Source: Aeromicrobium endophyticum | GTDB lineage: Bacteria; Actinomycetota; Actinomycetes; Propionibacteriales; Nocardioidaceae | Reading direction: 5' to 3' | DNA length: 64,000 nt | Assembly (NCBI RefSeq): GCF_003586285.1 | Contig: NZ_QUBR01000001.1 | Span: 992,001-1,056,000, forward strand | Shown: positions 41,942 through 50,989 of the stretch, in pieces | Numbering within the stretch: the first letter of the stretch is position 1 | How the letters are laid out: the number at the start of each line of letters is the position of its first letter | Translations under genes and position numbers: made by a program | Notes under the pieces: model-generated | Databases searched by the model: none | Told to the model about the DNA's origin: nothing | What the model saw: the letters and a program-made list of their open reading frames with translations, nothing else

Positions 41942-44900
41942 TCACGTCGCCGGCGGGGCCTCCAGGGCTGCCAGCCCGGCAGCCACCCGCGACCGGTAGT
42001 CGACGACGCTCGTGAGCTTGACGTGCTCGTAGCCGCGCACCATGTCGGGCAGCGCAGCGATCTCGACCGCGGCTGCGTGCGTCGAGTCGTCGAGCACCTC
42101 GAGCAGACGTGCGACGGTCGCCTCGTACTCGGTCACGAGGTCGCGCTCGACACGGCGGACGTGCGCGTACCCGAACGGGTCGAGCACGGTGCCCCGCAGA
42201 CGCCGCAGGCGGTAGAGCCCCGCGAACACCACGCCGAACCACGGTCCCAGCGCGATCTTGCGCCTCATGCCGAGCGCACGGAGCACCGGTGGGTGCAGGC
42301 GCCACTGCACGCGGGCATCGGCACCCGCCTCCTGCGCGACCCGCTCGCGCTCGTGCGGGTCGAGCGCCAGCCGGGCCACCTCGTACTCGTCCTTGTAGGC
42401 CAGCAGCTTGAAGTAGTGACGGGCCACCGCCTCGCTGAGGGACCCGTCGACGCGTCCGAGGGCCTCTTCGGCCGACCGCACGCGCTCGACGAGCCGCTCG
42501 TAGCGCCGGGCGTACGCCTCGTCCTGGTAGGCCACGAGCTCGGCCCCGCGCAGGCGCACGAGCCGTTCGAGCTCCGAGCCGGCGTCCGCCCTGACCTCGA
42601 CCGGGGCGCGGCTCGGCAGCGACGACGCCGCCGGAGCCGCGGTCCGCTGCGCGACGGCAGCATGCAGGCCGTCCGGGTCGGCGACGAGCTGACGCCCGCG
42701 CCGGAACGCCTGGACGTTGGCGTCGACGGCGACGCCGTTGAGCTCGACGGCCCCCTCGATCGCCGACGGCTCGAGCGACAGCGCACCGAGCTGGTAGGCG
42801 ACGCCGACCATGAACAGGTTGGCGAGCTGCTCGGCACCGAACAAGGGCTCCACGATCGCCCGCACGTCCAGCGCGGTGACCTGGCCGCCGTCCAGTCGCG
42901 ACTCGATCCGCCCGACGAGCTCGGTGACGGCAGGGAAGCTCACGGTCCGGTCGCTGACCATCGCGCCGGTCGGCGTCATGGACGTCGACAGCACGACCGT
43001 GGCAGCGGGCGCCAGCACCGCGAGGTTGGCCGGGGCGACCGCCACCAGACCGTCGAGCCCCAGGTAGAGGTCGCACCCCGCCTCGCCGATCCTGCTGGCG
43101 GTGTCGAAGGGCTCGGGCGAGAAGCGGACGTCCGACACGACCGCGCCGCCCTTCTGGGCGACGCCCGTCTGGTCGAGCGACCTGACGTGCCGGCCCGACA
43201 GCAGAGCGGCCGTCGCGAGCACCTGCGTCGTGGTGACGACGCCGGTGCCGCCGATCCCCATCAGCCTCACGGCCTGGTCGCGAGCGGCCGAGACCGCAGG
43301 CCTCGGGAGGGCGTCGGCGTCGAGGGGCTCGAGGTGGGCCGGGCCGGTGCGTCGCGCGCCCGGCGTCACGGTCATGAACGCCGGGCAGTCGCCCGTCAGG
43401 CACGTGAGGTCGGTGTTGCACGACGCCTGGTGGATCGTGGTCTTGCGCCCGTGCTCGGTCTCGACCGGGTGCACCGACAGGCAGTTCGACTTCTCGCCGC
43501 AGTCGCCGCAGCCCTCGCAGATCCGCTCGTTGATCATGATCTTCTCGGTGGGACGTTCGACGAGCCCGCGCTTGCGCTTGCGACGCAGCTCGGTCGCGCA
43601 CTCCTGGTCGTGGATCAGCACCGTGACCCCGGGGGTCGCGGCCAGCTCGGCCTCGGCCTCGCCGATCCTCGTCCGGGGCCACACGGTAACGCCGCGCCCC
43701 GGCTTCTCGCGGCGCGTGCGGCGGACGTCGTCGGTCGTCACGATGATGCGCGCCACGCCCTCCGAGCGCAGGTTGGCCACCATGCGCGCCAGGTCCATCT
43801 GCCCGACGGCGTCCTGGCCGCCGGTCATCGCGACGGTCGAGTTGTAGAGGATGCGGTACGTCAGGTTGCGACGCGAGGCGACGGCCGCGCGGATCGCGAG
43901 GCTGCCGGAGTGGTGGAACGTGCCGTCCCCGAGGTTCTGCACGAAGTGCGGCGCCTCGACGAACGGGGCCATGCCGAGCCACTGCGTGCCCTCGCCGCCC
44001 ATCTGCGTCAGGCCCACGACGTCGCCGACCTGCTTGGGGTCCATCAGCAGCACCATCGCGTGGCAGCCGATGCCGCCGCCGACCGGGGAGTCCGTCTGCG
44101 GCTTGGTCGAGGTGTTGTGCGGGCAGCCGGAGCAGAAATAGGGCGTGCGCTGCAGGATCGGCAGCTGCAGCCGCTCGCGCGCAAAGGCGTCGCGTCGTGC
44201 CGCGAGCCAGGCGTCGACGGGCTCGGCGCCCGGACGACCCGCGAGCCGCTTGGCGAGCCCGAGGGCCACCGAGTCGGCGTCGAGCTCGCCGTACGACGCG
44301 AACAGCTCACTGCCGTCGACGTCGGTCTTGCCCGTCACCACGGGAGCGCCCGGCAGGCCGTAGAGGACGTCCTTGGCGGCCGTCTCGAGGAACGACCGCT
44401 TCTCCTCCACGACCACGATCTCGTCGAGACCGTCGGCGAGCTCGCGGACGGCGTCGGCCGCGAGCGGCCACACGACATCGACCTTGAGGATGCGGATGCC
44501 CGCACGCTCGAGACCCGCGTCGTCGAGCCCGATCGTGGTCAAGGCCTCGCGGACGTCCAGGTACGTCTTGCCGGACGTGAGGATGCCGACCCGGTCGTCG
44601 GCGTGCCGCACCACGACGCGGTTGAGGCCGTTGAGCCGCACGTAGTCGTCGACGATGCGCAGGCGGGTCGTGGCGAAGTCGCGCTCGAGCGGGCCGAGCA
44701 CCGGTGCGAGCAGCTTGGCGGTCGGCTCGTGGGCGTGCGAGCCGACCGGGACGACGACCGGCGCGGGATCGTCGAGCAGGTCGACGGAGGCCGACCCGTC
44801 GGCGACGGCCGTGACGATCTTCATCGCGGTCCAGAGCCCGCTGGCCCGCGAGAGGGCGATGGCGTGACGGCCCAGCTCGAGGACCTCCGCCGCGTCGGCG

Positions 44901-45427
44901 GGGTAGAACGTCGGGATCGTCAGGTCGGCGAGGGCCCGCTCGGACGCGCACGGCACGCTCGACGACTTGGCGGCAGGATCGTCGCCGACGAGCGCCACGA
45001 CGCCGCCGGTGGGGGCTGTGCCCATCAGGTTGGCGTGGCGGATCGCGTCGGTCGCCCGGTCGAGGCCCGGCGCCTTGCCGTACCAGAACCCCACGACGCC
45101 CTCGACGGTCGCCGGGAGCTCGCCGAGGAGCTGGCTGCCCTGGACCGCCATCGCGGCGGCCTCCTCGTTCAGCCCCTGCTCGAAGACGATGTCGTGCTCG
45201 TCGAGCAGGTCGCGCTGCGAGATGAGCTCGAGGTCGTAGCCTGCCAGCGGCGACCCCTCGTACCCGCTGACGTAGGTGCCGATGCGGCGGCCGGTCAGGC
45301 GGTCGCGGCGAGCCTGGTCGATCGGCAGGCGCGCCAGCGCCTGGATGCCGGTCAGGTGCACCCGTCCCACCCGTCGCTCGTAGCGGTCGGCCAGGGTCAC
45401 GTCGTCGGCGACGTCGACGACGCTCAC
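41942..45427 (-). CDS. Indolepyruvate ferredoxin oxidoreductase, fused alpha/beta-gamma form
   Basis: An 1161-residue TPP- and iron-sulfur-dependent 2-oxoacid:ferredoxin oxidoreductase. It decarboxylates aryl or branched-chain 2-oxo acids to acyl-CoA and reduces ferredoxin. Order: pyrimidine-type domain (GTYVSGYEGSPLAGYD and FEQGLNEEAAAMA), TPP-binding domain (CSGCPHNTST, GGGIGCHAMVL, MGGEGTQWLGMAPF), ferredoxin-like cysteines (ICEGCGDCGEKSNCL, QASCNTDLTCLTGDCPA), and gamma domain (GIGGTGVVTTTQVLATAA, DQTGVAQKGGAVVSDV). GTG start at 45427 overlaps the stop of the dehydrogenase gene (GTGA). It acts directly after the upstream deaminating dehydrogenase. Confidence 0.92.
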   Translation of the reverse strand: MSVVDVADDVTLADRYERRVGRVHLTGIQALARLPIDQARRDRLTGRRIGTYVSGYEGSPLAGYDLELISQRDLLDEHDIVFEQGLNEEAAAMAVQGSQLLGELPATVEGVVGFWYGKAPGLDRATDAIRHANLMGTAPTGGVVALVGDDPAAKSSSVPCASERALADLTIPTFYPADAAEVLELGRHAIALSRASGLWTAMKIVTAVADGSASVDLLDDPAPVVVPVGSHAHEPTAKLLAPVLGPLERDFATTRLRIVDDYVRLNGLNRVVVRHADDRVGILTSGKTYLDVREALTTIGLDDAGLERAGIRILKVDVVWPLAADAVRELADGLDEIVVVEEKRSFLETAAKDVLYGLPGAPVVTGKTDVDGSELFASYGELDADSVALGLAKRLAGRPGAEPVDAWLAARRDAFARERLQLPILQRTPYFCSGCPHNTSTKPQTDSPVGGGIGCHAMVLLMDPKQVGDVVGLTQMGGEGTQWLGMAPFVEAPHFVQNLGDGTFHHSGSLAIRAAVASRRNLTYRILYNSTVAMTGGQDAVGQMDLARMVANLRSEGVARIIVTTDDVRRTRREKPGRGVTVWPRTRIGEAEAELAATPGVTVLIHDQECATELRRKRKRGLVERPTEKIMINERICEGCGDCGEKSNCLSVHPVETEHGRKTTIHQASCNTDLTCLTGDCPAFMTVTPGARRTGPAHLEPLDADALPRPAVSAARDQAVRLMGIGGTGVVTTTQVLATAALLSGRHVRSLDQTGVAQKGGAVVSDVRFSPEPFDTASRIGEAGCDLYLGLDGLVAVAPANLAVLAPAATVVLSTSMTPTGAMVSDRTVSFPAVTELVGRIESRLDGGQVTALDVRAIVEPLFGAEQLANLFMVGVAYQLGALSLEPSAIEGAVELNGVAVDANVQAFRRGRQLVADPDGLHAAVAQRTAAPAASSLPSRAPVEVRADAGSELERLVRLRGAELVAYQDEAYARRYERLVERVRSAEEALGRVDGSLSEAVARHYFKLLAYKDEYEVARLALDPHERERVAQEAGADARVQWRLHPPVLRALGMRRKIALGPWFGVVFAGLYRLRRLRGTVLDPFGYAHVRRVERDLVTEYEATVARLLEVLDDSTHAAAVEIAALPDMVRGYEHVKLTSVVDYRSRVAAGLAALEAPPAT

Positions 45428-46536
45428 CGGGAACCCCCTCCGGCGCGCGTACGGGCATCGTCGAGACGCGCCTGCGCCACGCGCACCGCGGCCCGACCGG
45501 GCGTCTCGCCGTGCTCGGCGGCGAGGGCGAGGATGCCGTCGACCGTGCCGTGCACCGCCAGCACGCGGCTGCGGACGTCGTCGGCCGTGCTGGCAGTGCG
45601 CTCGCCGGCCACCTGGATCAGCCCGCCGGAGTTGGCCACGAAGTCGGGCACCCACAGGACCCCGCGGGCCGACAGCTCGTCCTCGACCTGCGGTGTCGCG
45701 AGCTGGTTGTTGGCCGCGCCGCACACGATGCGGGCGGTGAGACCGGGCACCGTCGTCGCCGAGACCGTGGCGCCCATGGCGCAGGGGGCGTAGACGTCGA
45801 GCTCGGCGTCGACGACCCGATCGACGATCGTCACCTCCGGCACGTCTCGGCTGACGTCGGCGCAGGCCTGGGGGTCGACGTCGGCGGCGAGCACGCGCGC
45901 TCCGTCCTCGACGAGCAGCGCCACGAGGTGGCGGCCCACCTTGCCGAGCCCCTCGACACCGACGGTCCGCCCGTCGAGCGTCGGGGCGCCCCACGTGCGT
46001 CCGGCCGCGGCTCGCATGGCCTCGAAGACGCCCAAAGCCGTCATCGGGGCGGAGTCGCCCGAGCCGCCGGCCGCAGCGGTGCGCGCCACGACGTGCCGGG
46101 TCGTGCGGCCGATGACGTCCATGTCGTCGGACGTGGTGCCGACGTCGCCGGCGGTGATGTAGGTGCCGCCCAACGACTCGACCAGGCGGCCGTAGGCCTC
46201 CAGCAGCGTGGCCGTCTTGGCGCGGCGGGGGTCGCCGAGGATGACCGCCTTGCCGCCGCCCAGGTCGAGGCCCGAGACGGCCGCCTTGAGCGTCATCCCG
46301 CGCGAGAGGCGCAGGACGTCGGTCAGCGCCGAACCGGCGTCCGGGTACGGGTAGAAGCGGGTGCCGCCGAGAGCGGGCCCGAGCAGCGTGCTGTGGATCG
46401 CGATGATCGCGCGCAGCCCGCTGCGCTCGTCGTGTGCGTGGACGATGCGCTCGTGGGTGCCGAGATCGTCCTCGGCGAACGGCGTCTCGTCGGCGGTCGT
46501 CACGCGCGTGGCGGTGGGCTGCAGCAGCTCGGTCAT
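45424..46536 (-). CDS. Valine/leucine-type amino-acid dehydrogenase
   Basis: A 370-residue Glu/Leu/Phe/Val dehydrogenase. The catalytic lysine segment is LSRGMTLKAAVSGLDLGGGKAVI (two lysines, Lys84 and Lys96 region), the NAD domain has VGVEGLGKVGRHLVALL, and ANNQLA and VPDFVANSGGLIQV are family motifs. It oxidatively deaminates branched-chain (or aromatic) amino acids to 2-oxo acids. RBS AGGAGA precedes the ATG. Coupled to the oxidoreductase gene and divergent from an Lrp regulator: a compact amino-acid catabolic unit. Confidence 0.9.
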   Translation of the reverse strand: MTELLQPTATRVTTADETPFAEDDLGTHERIVHAHDERSGLRAIIAIHSTLLGPALGGTRFYPYPDAGSALTDVLRLSRGMTLKAAVSGLDLGGGKAVILGDPRRAKTATLLEAYGRLVESLGGTYITAGDVGTTSDDMDVIGRTTRHVVARTAAAGGSGDSAPMTALGVFEAMRAAAGRTWGAPTLDGRTVGVEGLGKVGRHLVALLVEDGARVLAADVDPQACADVSRDVPEVTIVDRVVDAELDVYAPCAMGATVSATTVPGLTARIVCGAANNQLATPQVEDELSARGVLWVPDFVANSGGLIQVAGERTASTADDVRSRVLAVHGTVDGILALAAEHGETPGRAAVRVAQARLDDARTRAGGGSR

Positions 46537-46662
46537 GCGTCTCCTGAGAAGGCGAGATGGTCAACCGATCGTGCAAGAGCCACGCATCAGGGTCAACGAC
46601 TCGGCTGACAACTGACCCGATCGGTGCGTACAGTGACCCCGGACACATCGGAGGTGACCACG
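46537..46662. promoter_or_regulatory. Divergent promoter region with dyads, probable Lrp site
   Basis: Between the dehydrogenase and Lrp genes there are inverted words: GGGTCA (about 46590) with TGACCC (about 46613), and CCGATCG (about 46564) with CGATCGG (about 46619). Lrp/AsnC regulators bind extended, weakly conserved dyads, so this is a plausible operator region. Confidence 0.4.
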
Positions 46663-47169
46663 ATGCTCAGGATCGACCGCCTGGACGCCGAGCTCATCGG
46701 CGCACTCACCCGCGACGCCCGCACGGGTGTCGTCGAGCTCGCCGGCCTGCTGGGGGTGGCCCGCAACACGGTGCAGGCCCGCCTCAGACGGCTGCACGAC
46801 GAGGGCCTGACGTCGGGCTTCATGCCGCGCCTCGACCTCGCGGCCGTCGGCATCTCGGTGCAGGCCTTCGCGGCACTCGCCCTCGAGCAGGGACGGCTCG
46901 ACGACATCGTGGCTCAGCTGACCGCCATGCCTCACGTGCTCGAGGTGCACGCCACGACGGGCCGCGAGGACCTGCTCGTCCGCCTCGGCACCACCAGCCA
47001 CGCCGAGCTGCAAGAGCTGATCCAGCGGATCGTCGGCCTGCCGGGCGTCTCGCACTCCGACACCAAGCTGGCCCTCACGACGCCGCTGCCCTACCGGGTG
47101 CAGCCGCTGCTGACGCACCTGACGCGGGCGGCGGGCTTCGGACGCTCGACCCCGCCCGTCCGCCCCTGA
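46663..47169 (+). CDS. Lrp/AsnC-family transcriptional regulator
   Basis: A 168-residue Lrp/AsnC regulator. Helix-turn-helix at about residues 4-50 (RIDRLDAELIGALTRDARTG, LAGLLGVARNTVQARLRRL), followed by the RAM ligand-binding domain (about 65-145). The ATG at 46663 is 5 bases after GGAGGTGA; an upstream GTG is possible. It is divergent from valine dehydrogenase and presumably senses branched-chain or aromatic amino acids to control that operon. Confidence 0.9.
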   Translation: MLRIDRLDAELIGALTRDARTGVVELAGLLGVARNTVQARLRRLHDEGLTSGFMPRLDLAAVGISVQAFAALALEQGRLDDIVAQLTAMPHVLEVHATTGREDLLVRLGTTSHAELQELIQRIVGLPGVSHSDTKLALTTPLPYRVQPLLTHLTRAAGFGRSTPPVRP

Positions 47170-47183
47170 GGGCCGGAACAGCA

Positions 47184-47214
47184 AGAACCCCGCTCCGGTG
47201 AGGAGCGGGGTTCT
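47184..47214. terminator. Bidirectional terminator between lrp and tRNA-Arg
   Basis: AGAACCCCGCTCC (47184-47196), loop GGTGA, GGAGCGGGGTTCT (47202-47214): 13 perfect base pairs between the convergent regulator and tRNA genes. Confidence 0.8.
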
Positions 47215-47224
47215 CGTGGTGTCG

Positions 47225-47297
47225 CGCGCCCGAAGGGATTCGAACCCCTAACCTTCTGATCCGTAGTCAGATGCTCTATCCGTTGAGCTACGGGCGC
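47225..47297 (-). tRNA. tRNA-Arg (ACG anticodon)
   Basis: A 73-nt tRNA on the minus strand: acceptor GCGCCCG/CGGGCGC with discriminator G, D-arm GCTCAACGGATAGAGC, anticodon stem TCTGA/TCAGA around loop CTACGGA (anticodon ACG, read as ICG for CGU/CGC/CGA arginine codons), and T-arm GGGTTCGAATCCC. CCA is not encoded. No adjacent integrase or att-like duplication is seen. Confidence 0.95.
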
Positions 47298-47565
47298 ACA
47301 CCCCGTAGGGCCTCGCCAACCTTACCGTGCCCGCCCGCTGAGCCGAAATCGGGCTCCCCTACCCACCTGACATAGGTCTACTCATGTGATCAACTCCACC
47401 GTCGAACGCATATCCCCGGCGGTGCGATCACCCGTAACGTGACACGAATCGCCACCGCCCGTCGGTGACGATTTTTCATCACACATCAGCTACCCGGGGC
47501 CCCGATGGTCCCAGGAGTGCGAGTCAATGCGCTTGGCCCGCGATGCGCGAGAAGGAAAAGTTCAC

Positions 47566-49389
47566 ATGTCTGCAGACACCGCCGTCCAGTCCACCTACCA
47601 GTCGTCCTACGCCAAGCTCCAGAGCTGGGTCGACGAGGTCGCCGCCCTCACCCAGCCAGACGAGATCTACTGGTGCGAGGGAACCCCGGAAGAGTGGGTC
47701 CGCATCACCGACCGCCTCGTCGAGGCCGGCACCTTCATCCGTCTCAACGACGAGAAGAAGCCCAACTCCTTCTACTGCGCCTCCGACCCCAACGACGTCG
47801 CCCGCGTCGAGGACCGCACCTACATCTGCTCGGTCGACGAGAAGGACGCCGGTCCCACCAACAACTGGATGGCCCCCGACGACATGAAGCAGGTCATGCG
47901 TGGGCTGTACGACGGCTGCATGCGCGGACGCACCATGTACGTCATCCCGTTCGTGATGGGTCACCTCGAGTCCGACCACCCGATGTTCGGCGTCGAGATC
48001 ACCGACTCGGCCTACGTCGTCGCATCGATGACCGTCATGGCGCGCATCGGCCGCGACGTCCTCGACAAGATCGAGCAGACCGAGGCCGACTACGTGCCGG
48101 CGCTGCACTCGTTCGGCGCACCGCTCGTCGACGGCGCCACCGACGTCGCGTGGCCGTGCAACGACACCAAGTACATCGTCCAGTTCCCCGAGGAGCGGAC
48201 GATCTGGTCGTACGGCTCGAGCTACGGCGGCAACGCCCTGCTGGGCAAGAAGTGCTACGCGCTGCGCATCGCCTCGGTGATGGGCCGCGACGAGGGCTGG
48301 ATGGCCGAGCACATGCTGATCCTCAAGCTCACCAACCCCGAGGGCGTGGTCAAGTACATCGCCGCGGGCTTCCCGAGCGCGTGTGGCAAGACCAACCTCG
48401 CGATGGTCGAGCCGACGATCCCGGGCTGGACGGTCGAGACGATCGGCGACGACATCGCCTGGATCCGCGTCGGCGCCGACGGACGTCTGTACGCCGTCAA
48501 CCCCGAGTTCGGCCTGTTCGGCGTCGCGCCAGGCACCGGCTGGGACACCAACGCCAATGCGATGCGCACGATCGAGCAGGGCAACTCGGTGTTCACCAAC
48601 GTCGCCCTGACCGATGACGGCGACGTCTGGTGGGAGGGCATGACCGACGAGCCGCCGGCCCACCTCACCGACTGGAAGGGCAACGACTGGACCCCCGACA
48701 GCGACCAGCTGTCGAGCCACGCCAACAGCCGCTTCTGCACCCCGATCAAGCAGTGCCCGACGCTCGCCGACGAGTACGACGACCCCAACGGCGTCCCGCT
48801 CGACGCGATCCTGTTCGGCGGCCGTCGCAAGACGACGATCCCGCTGGTGACCGAGGCGCGCGACTGGACGCACGGCACGTTCATGGGCGCCACGCTGTCG
48901 TCCGAGACGACCGCTGCCGCCACCGGCGCGGTCGGTGTCGTGCGCCGTGACCCCATGGCGATGCTGCCGTTCATCGGCTACGACGCGGGCGACTACTTCG
49001 GTCACTGGATCACCATGGCCAAGAACAACGACGAGTCGAAGTTCCCGAAGATCTTCTACGTCAACTGGTTCCGTCGCGACGACGACGGCGGCTTCCTGTG
49101 GCCGGGCTTCGGCGAGAACAGCCGCATCCTGAAGTACGTCATCGACCGCGTCGAGGGCAAGGTCGAGGCGCACGAGACGCCGATCGGCCTCGTGCCGCCG
49201 ACGTCGTCGATCGACACCGACGGTCTCGACGTCACCGAGGAGCAGCTCGCCAAGGCGCTCGCGGTCGACACCGACGAGTGGGCCGCCGAGCTGCCGCAGA
49301 TCAACGAGTGGTTCGAGAAGTTCGGCGACACCCTGCCGGCCGTCCTCTGGACCGAGCTCGACGGCCTCAAGGCCCGCCTCGGCCTGTAG
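47566..49389 (+). CDS. pckG: Phosphoenolpyruvate carboxykinase (GTP)
   Basis: A 607-residue canonical GTP-type PEPCK, catalysing oxaloacetate + GTP to PEP + CO2 + GDP at the entry to gluconeogenesis. All hallmarks are intact: [11 protein letters not shown], metal-ligand Lys229 in [13 protein letters not shown], metal-ligand His249 in WMAEHMLI, P-loop FPSACGKTN with Cys273, [17 protein letters not shown], and [21 protein letters not shown]. It resembles Streptomyces enzymes over its full length. The ATG at 47566 follows AAGGAAAAG. The 268-base leader region between tRNA-Arg and this gene is AT-richer and holds its promoter; no riboswitch is recognised there. Confidence 0.96.
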   Translation: MSADTAVQSTYQSSYAKLQSWVDEVAALTQPDEIYWCEGTPEEWVRITDRLVEAGTFIRLNDEKKPNSFYCASDPNDVARVEDRTYICSVDEKDAGPTNNWMAPDDMKQVMRGLYDGCMRGRTMYVIPFVMGHLESDHPMFGVEITDSAYVVASMTVMARIGRDVLDKIEQTEADYVPALHSFGAPLVDGATDVAWPCNDTKYIVQFPEERTIWSYGSSYGGNALLGKKCYALRIASVMGRDEGWMAEHMLILKLTNPEGVVKYIAAGFPSACGKTNLAMVEPTIPGWTVETIGDDIAWIRVGADGRLYAVNPEFGLFGVAPGTGWDTNANAMRTIEQGNSVFTNVALTDDGDVWWEGMTDEPPAHLTDWKGNDWTPDSDQLSSHANSRFCTPIKQCPTLADEYDDPNGVPLDAILFGGRRKTTIPLVTEARDWTHGTFMGATLSSETTAAATGAVGVVRRDPMAMLPFIGYDAGDYFGHWITMAKNNDESKFPKIFYVNWFRRDDDGGFLWPGFGENSRILKYVIDRVEGKVEAHETPIGLVPPTSSIDTDGLDVTEEQLAKALAVDTDEWAAELPQINEWFEKFGDTLPAVLWTELDGLKARLGL

Positions 49390-49397
49390 GCCCTTCG

Positions 49398-49440
49398 CCC
49401 CTTGAGCTTGTCGAAAGGCCCTTTTGACAAGCTCAAGGGG
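49398..49440. terminator. Terminator built from a dispersed repeat word
   Basis: CCCCTTGAGCTTGTC (49398-49412), 13-base loop ending in TTTT, GACAAGCTCAAGGGG (49426-49440): a perfect 15-base-pair hairpin just after pckG. The left arm plus loop (CTTGAGCTTGTCGAAAGGCC) recurs in a variant at 63851-63870 (17 of 20 bases). Confidence 0.7.
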
Positions 49441-49476
49441 CGTTCTGGCTCTTGGCGCGTTCTGGCTGACGGGGCG

Positions 49477-50403
49477 TTACGGCAGGAGGACGAGCTTTCC
49501 GGCGACGCCCTGAGCCAGCTCGCGGTGCGCGGCGGCGACGTCGCCGAGCGCGAACGTGCCCGCCACGTGCACGTCGGCGCGACCTTCGGCGATCAGGTCG
49601 ACGAATGCCTGCAGCGCGATCCGGCTCGGGACGATCTTGATGCGGTCGAGCACGACGCCGCGTTGTTCCGCAGCCGTCACGTCCTCGTCGCGCACGTCGA
49701 GCAGCGAGGCGATGACGCCGCCATCACGCACGACGCTCAACGATCGCGCCACGTTCTCGCCGCCGAAGGGGTCGAGCACGACATCGACGTCGCTCACCTC
49801 GTCCTCGAACCGGTGCTCGCGGTAGTCGATGACGTGATCGGCGCCGAGACTGCGCACGAAGTCGATCTTGCCGGCGCTCGCGGTCGCGTGGACCTCGGCA
49901 CCGATCGCCTTGGCCAGCTGTACCGCCAGGTGCCCGACGCCGCCGCCGGCCGCCTGCACCAGCACGCGCTGCCCCTCGCGAAGCCCGCCGATCTCGACCA
50001 ACGAGCGGTGCGCGGTGATCGCGACGAGCGGCAGGGCCGCGGCCCGGACGTCGTCCAGCCAGTCGGGTGTGCGCAGCACGTCGACGGCCCGCACGACGAC
50101 CTGGTCGGCGTACGTCCTGCCCCCTTCGGGGATGCGCGGCATGCCGAAGACGCGGTCGCCGACGGCCACGTCGTCGACCCCGTCACCCACCGCCTCGACG
50201 GTGCCGGCGACGTCCCAGCCGAGCGTGAACGGGGGCTCGCCGATGATCGGGTACCAGCCCTCGCGCACGGCGACGTCCAGCGGGTTGACGCCGATGGCAC
50301 GGGCGGCGACGACGATCTCACCGGGGCCGGCCACGGGGACGGGCGCCTCCGCGATCTCGAGCACCTCCGGCCCGCCGAGGGTCTGCTGGGTCACGACACG
50401 CAC
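49477..50403 (-). CDS. Zinc-free quinone-oxidoreductase-like NADP dehydrogenase
   Basis: A 308-residue medium-chain dehydrogenase/reductase of the quinone oxidoreductase/enoyl reductase group. NADP-binding motif VLVQAAGGGVGHLAVQLAKA (about 148-167), GADHVIDYRE, and N-terminal GVNPLDVAVREGWYP are typical; structural zinc cysteines are absent. Probably reduces quinones or alpha,beta-unsaturated carbonyls for detoxification. GTG start with GGAGAG upstream. A short palindrome lies in its promoter. It converges on pckG. Confidence 0.85.
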   Translation of the reverse strand: MRVVTQQTLGGPEVLEIAEAPVPVAGPGEIVVAARAIGVNPLDVAVREGWYPIIGEPPFTLGWDVAGTVEAVGDGVDDVAVGDRVFGMPRIPEGGRTYADQVVVRAVDVLRTPDWLDDVRAAALPLVAITAHRSLVEIGGLREGQRVLVQAAGGGVGHLAVQLAKAIGAEVHATASAGKIDFVRSLGADHVIDYREHRFEDEVSDVDVVLDPFGGENVARSLSVVRDGGVIASLLDVRDEDVTAAEQRGVVLDRIKIVPSRIALQAFVDLIAEGRADVHVAGTFALGDVAAAHRELAQGVAGKLVLLP

Positions 50404-50413
50404 GATCTCTCCA

Positions 50414-50427
50414 AACTGTTGACAGTT
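50414..50427. promoter_or_regulatory. Operator-like palindrome
   Basis: AACTGT-TG-ACAGTT (50414-50427) lies 11 bases upstream of the quinone-oxidoreductase-like start codon. Outer bases extend the symmetry imperfectly (CCA/TGG). It is a candidate site for a MarR- or HxlR-type repressor not encoded nearby. Confidence 0.5.
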
Positions 50428-50453
50428 GGGAGGAGCCTATCCAGAGGTGCCGG

Positions 50454-50984
50454 TCACAGGTCGTCCATGACGTCGTCGGGCAGCTCGAGGCAGGTGCTGA
50501 GGAGCGACATGCTGACCCCGATGAGGCTCGGGTTGTTGTCGACGGCCCTGAGCTCGGCCCGCACGCTGAAGCGCACGCCGGTGGACGTGGACTGCGTCAG
50601 GCGGACGGTGCCGGGCGGGGTCACCTCCACGTCCCACCCCTTCGCCTTCCACGCCGCACGGATCTGCTCGACGCCCGTCTCGACCGAACCGGCGTCGAGC
50701 ACGAACGTGCCGCCGGCCTCGAGCTCGCGGAACCGTCGGCCGTAGACCGGGTCGCAGATCGTGTCGCTCGCCCGGTCGGCTCCGTTGAGCCGACGTCCGC
50801 CGGCGGCCGCGACAGCCGTCTGGACGGCTTGGCCCAGCACGCCGTCGACCTCCGACGTCGTGGCCTTGTACTCGGCCCGATCCTTGATCGACGTGAACTG
50901 GGTGGGCTCCACGGCGTCCTCGCATCCTGCGGTCAGGACGACGACGCCGACGACGAGAGCCGCACCTGCCCTGAGCCTCCGCAT
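50454..50984 (-). CDS. Hypothetical lipoprotein of the secretion-like operon
   Basis: A 176-residue probable lipoprotein: basic start (MRRLRAG), hydrophobic core ALVVGVVVLTA and lipobox LTAGC, with the cysteine at about residue 21. The mature part has no recognised family; it contains two further cysteines (SDTICDPVY and LLSTCLEL) that might pair, and a beta-rich C-terminal half. ATG at 50984 is 8 bases after a perfect GGGGAGG; an earlier ATG (50993) overlaps the stop of the hydrolase gene. It is the last gene of a four-gene coupled operon. Confidence 0.75.
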   Translation of the reverse strand: MRRLRAGAALVVGVVVLTAGCEDAVEPTQFTSIKDRAEYKATTSEVDGVLGQAVQTAVAAAGGRRLNGADRASDTICDPVYGRRFRELEAGGTFVLDAGSVETGVEQIRAAWKAKGWDVEVTPPGTVRLTQSTSTGVRFSVRAELRAVDNNPSLIGVSMSLLSTCLELPDDVMDDL

Positions 50985-50989
50985 GCTCG

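Noticed and set aside
42023-45793. Very long plus-strand open frame opposite the indolepyruvate oxidoreductase gene
   Set aside because: It is a GC-rich shadow frame: Arg/Gly/His/Asp-rich composition, no domain, and the opposite strand encodes an unmistakable enzyme.
47225-47297. tRNA-Arg considered as an integration site of a mobile element
   Set aside because: No integrase, no duplicated tRNA 3' end and no phage-like genes nearby; the flanking genes are housekeeping.
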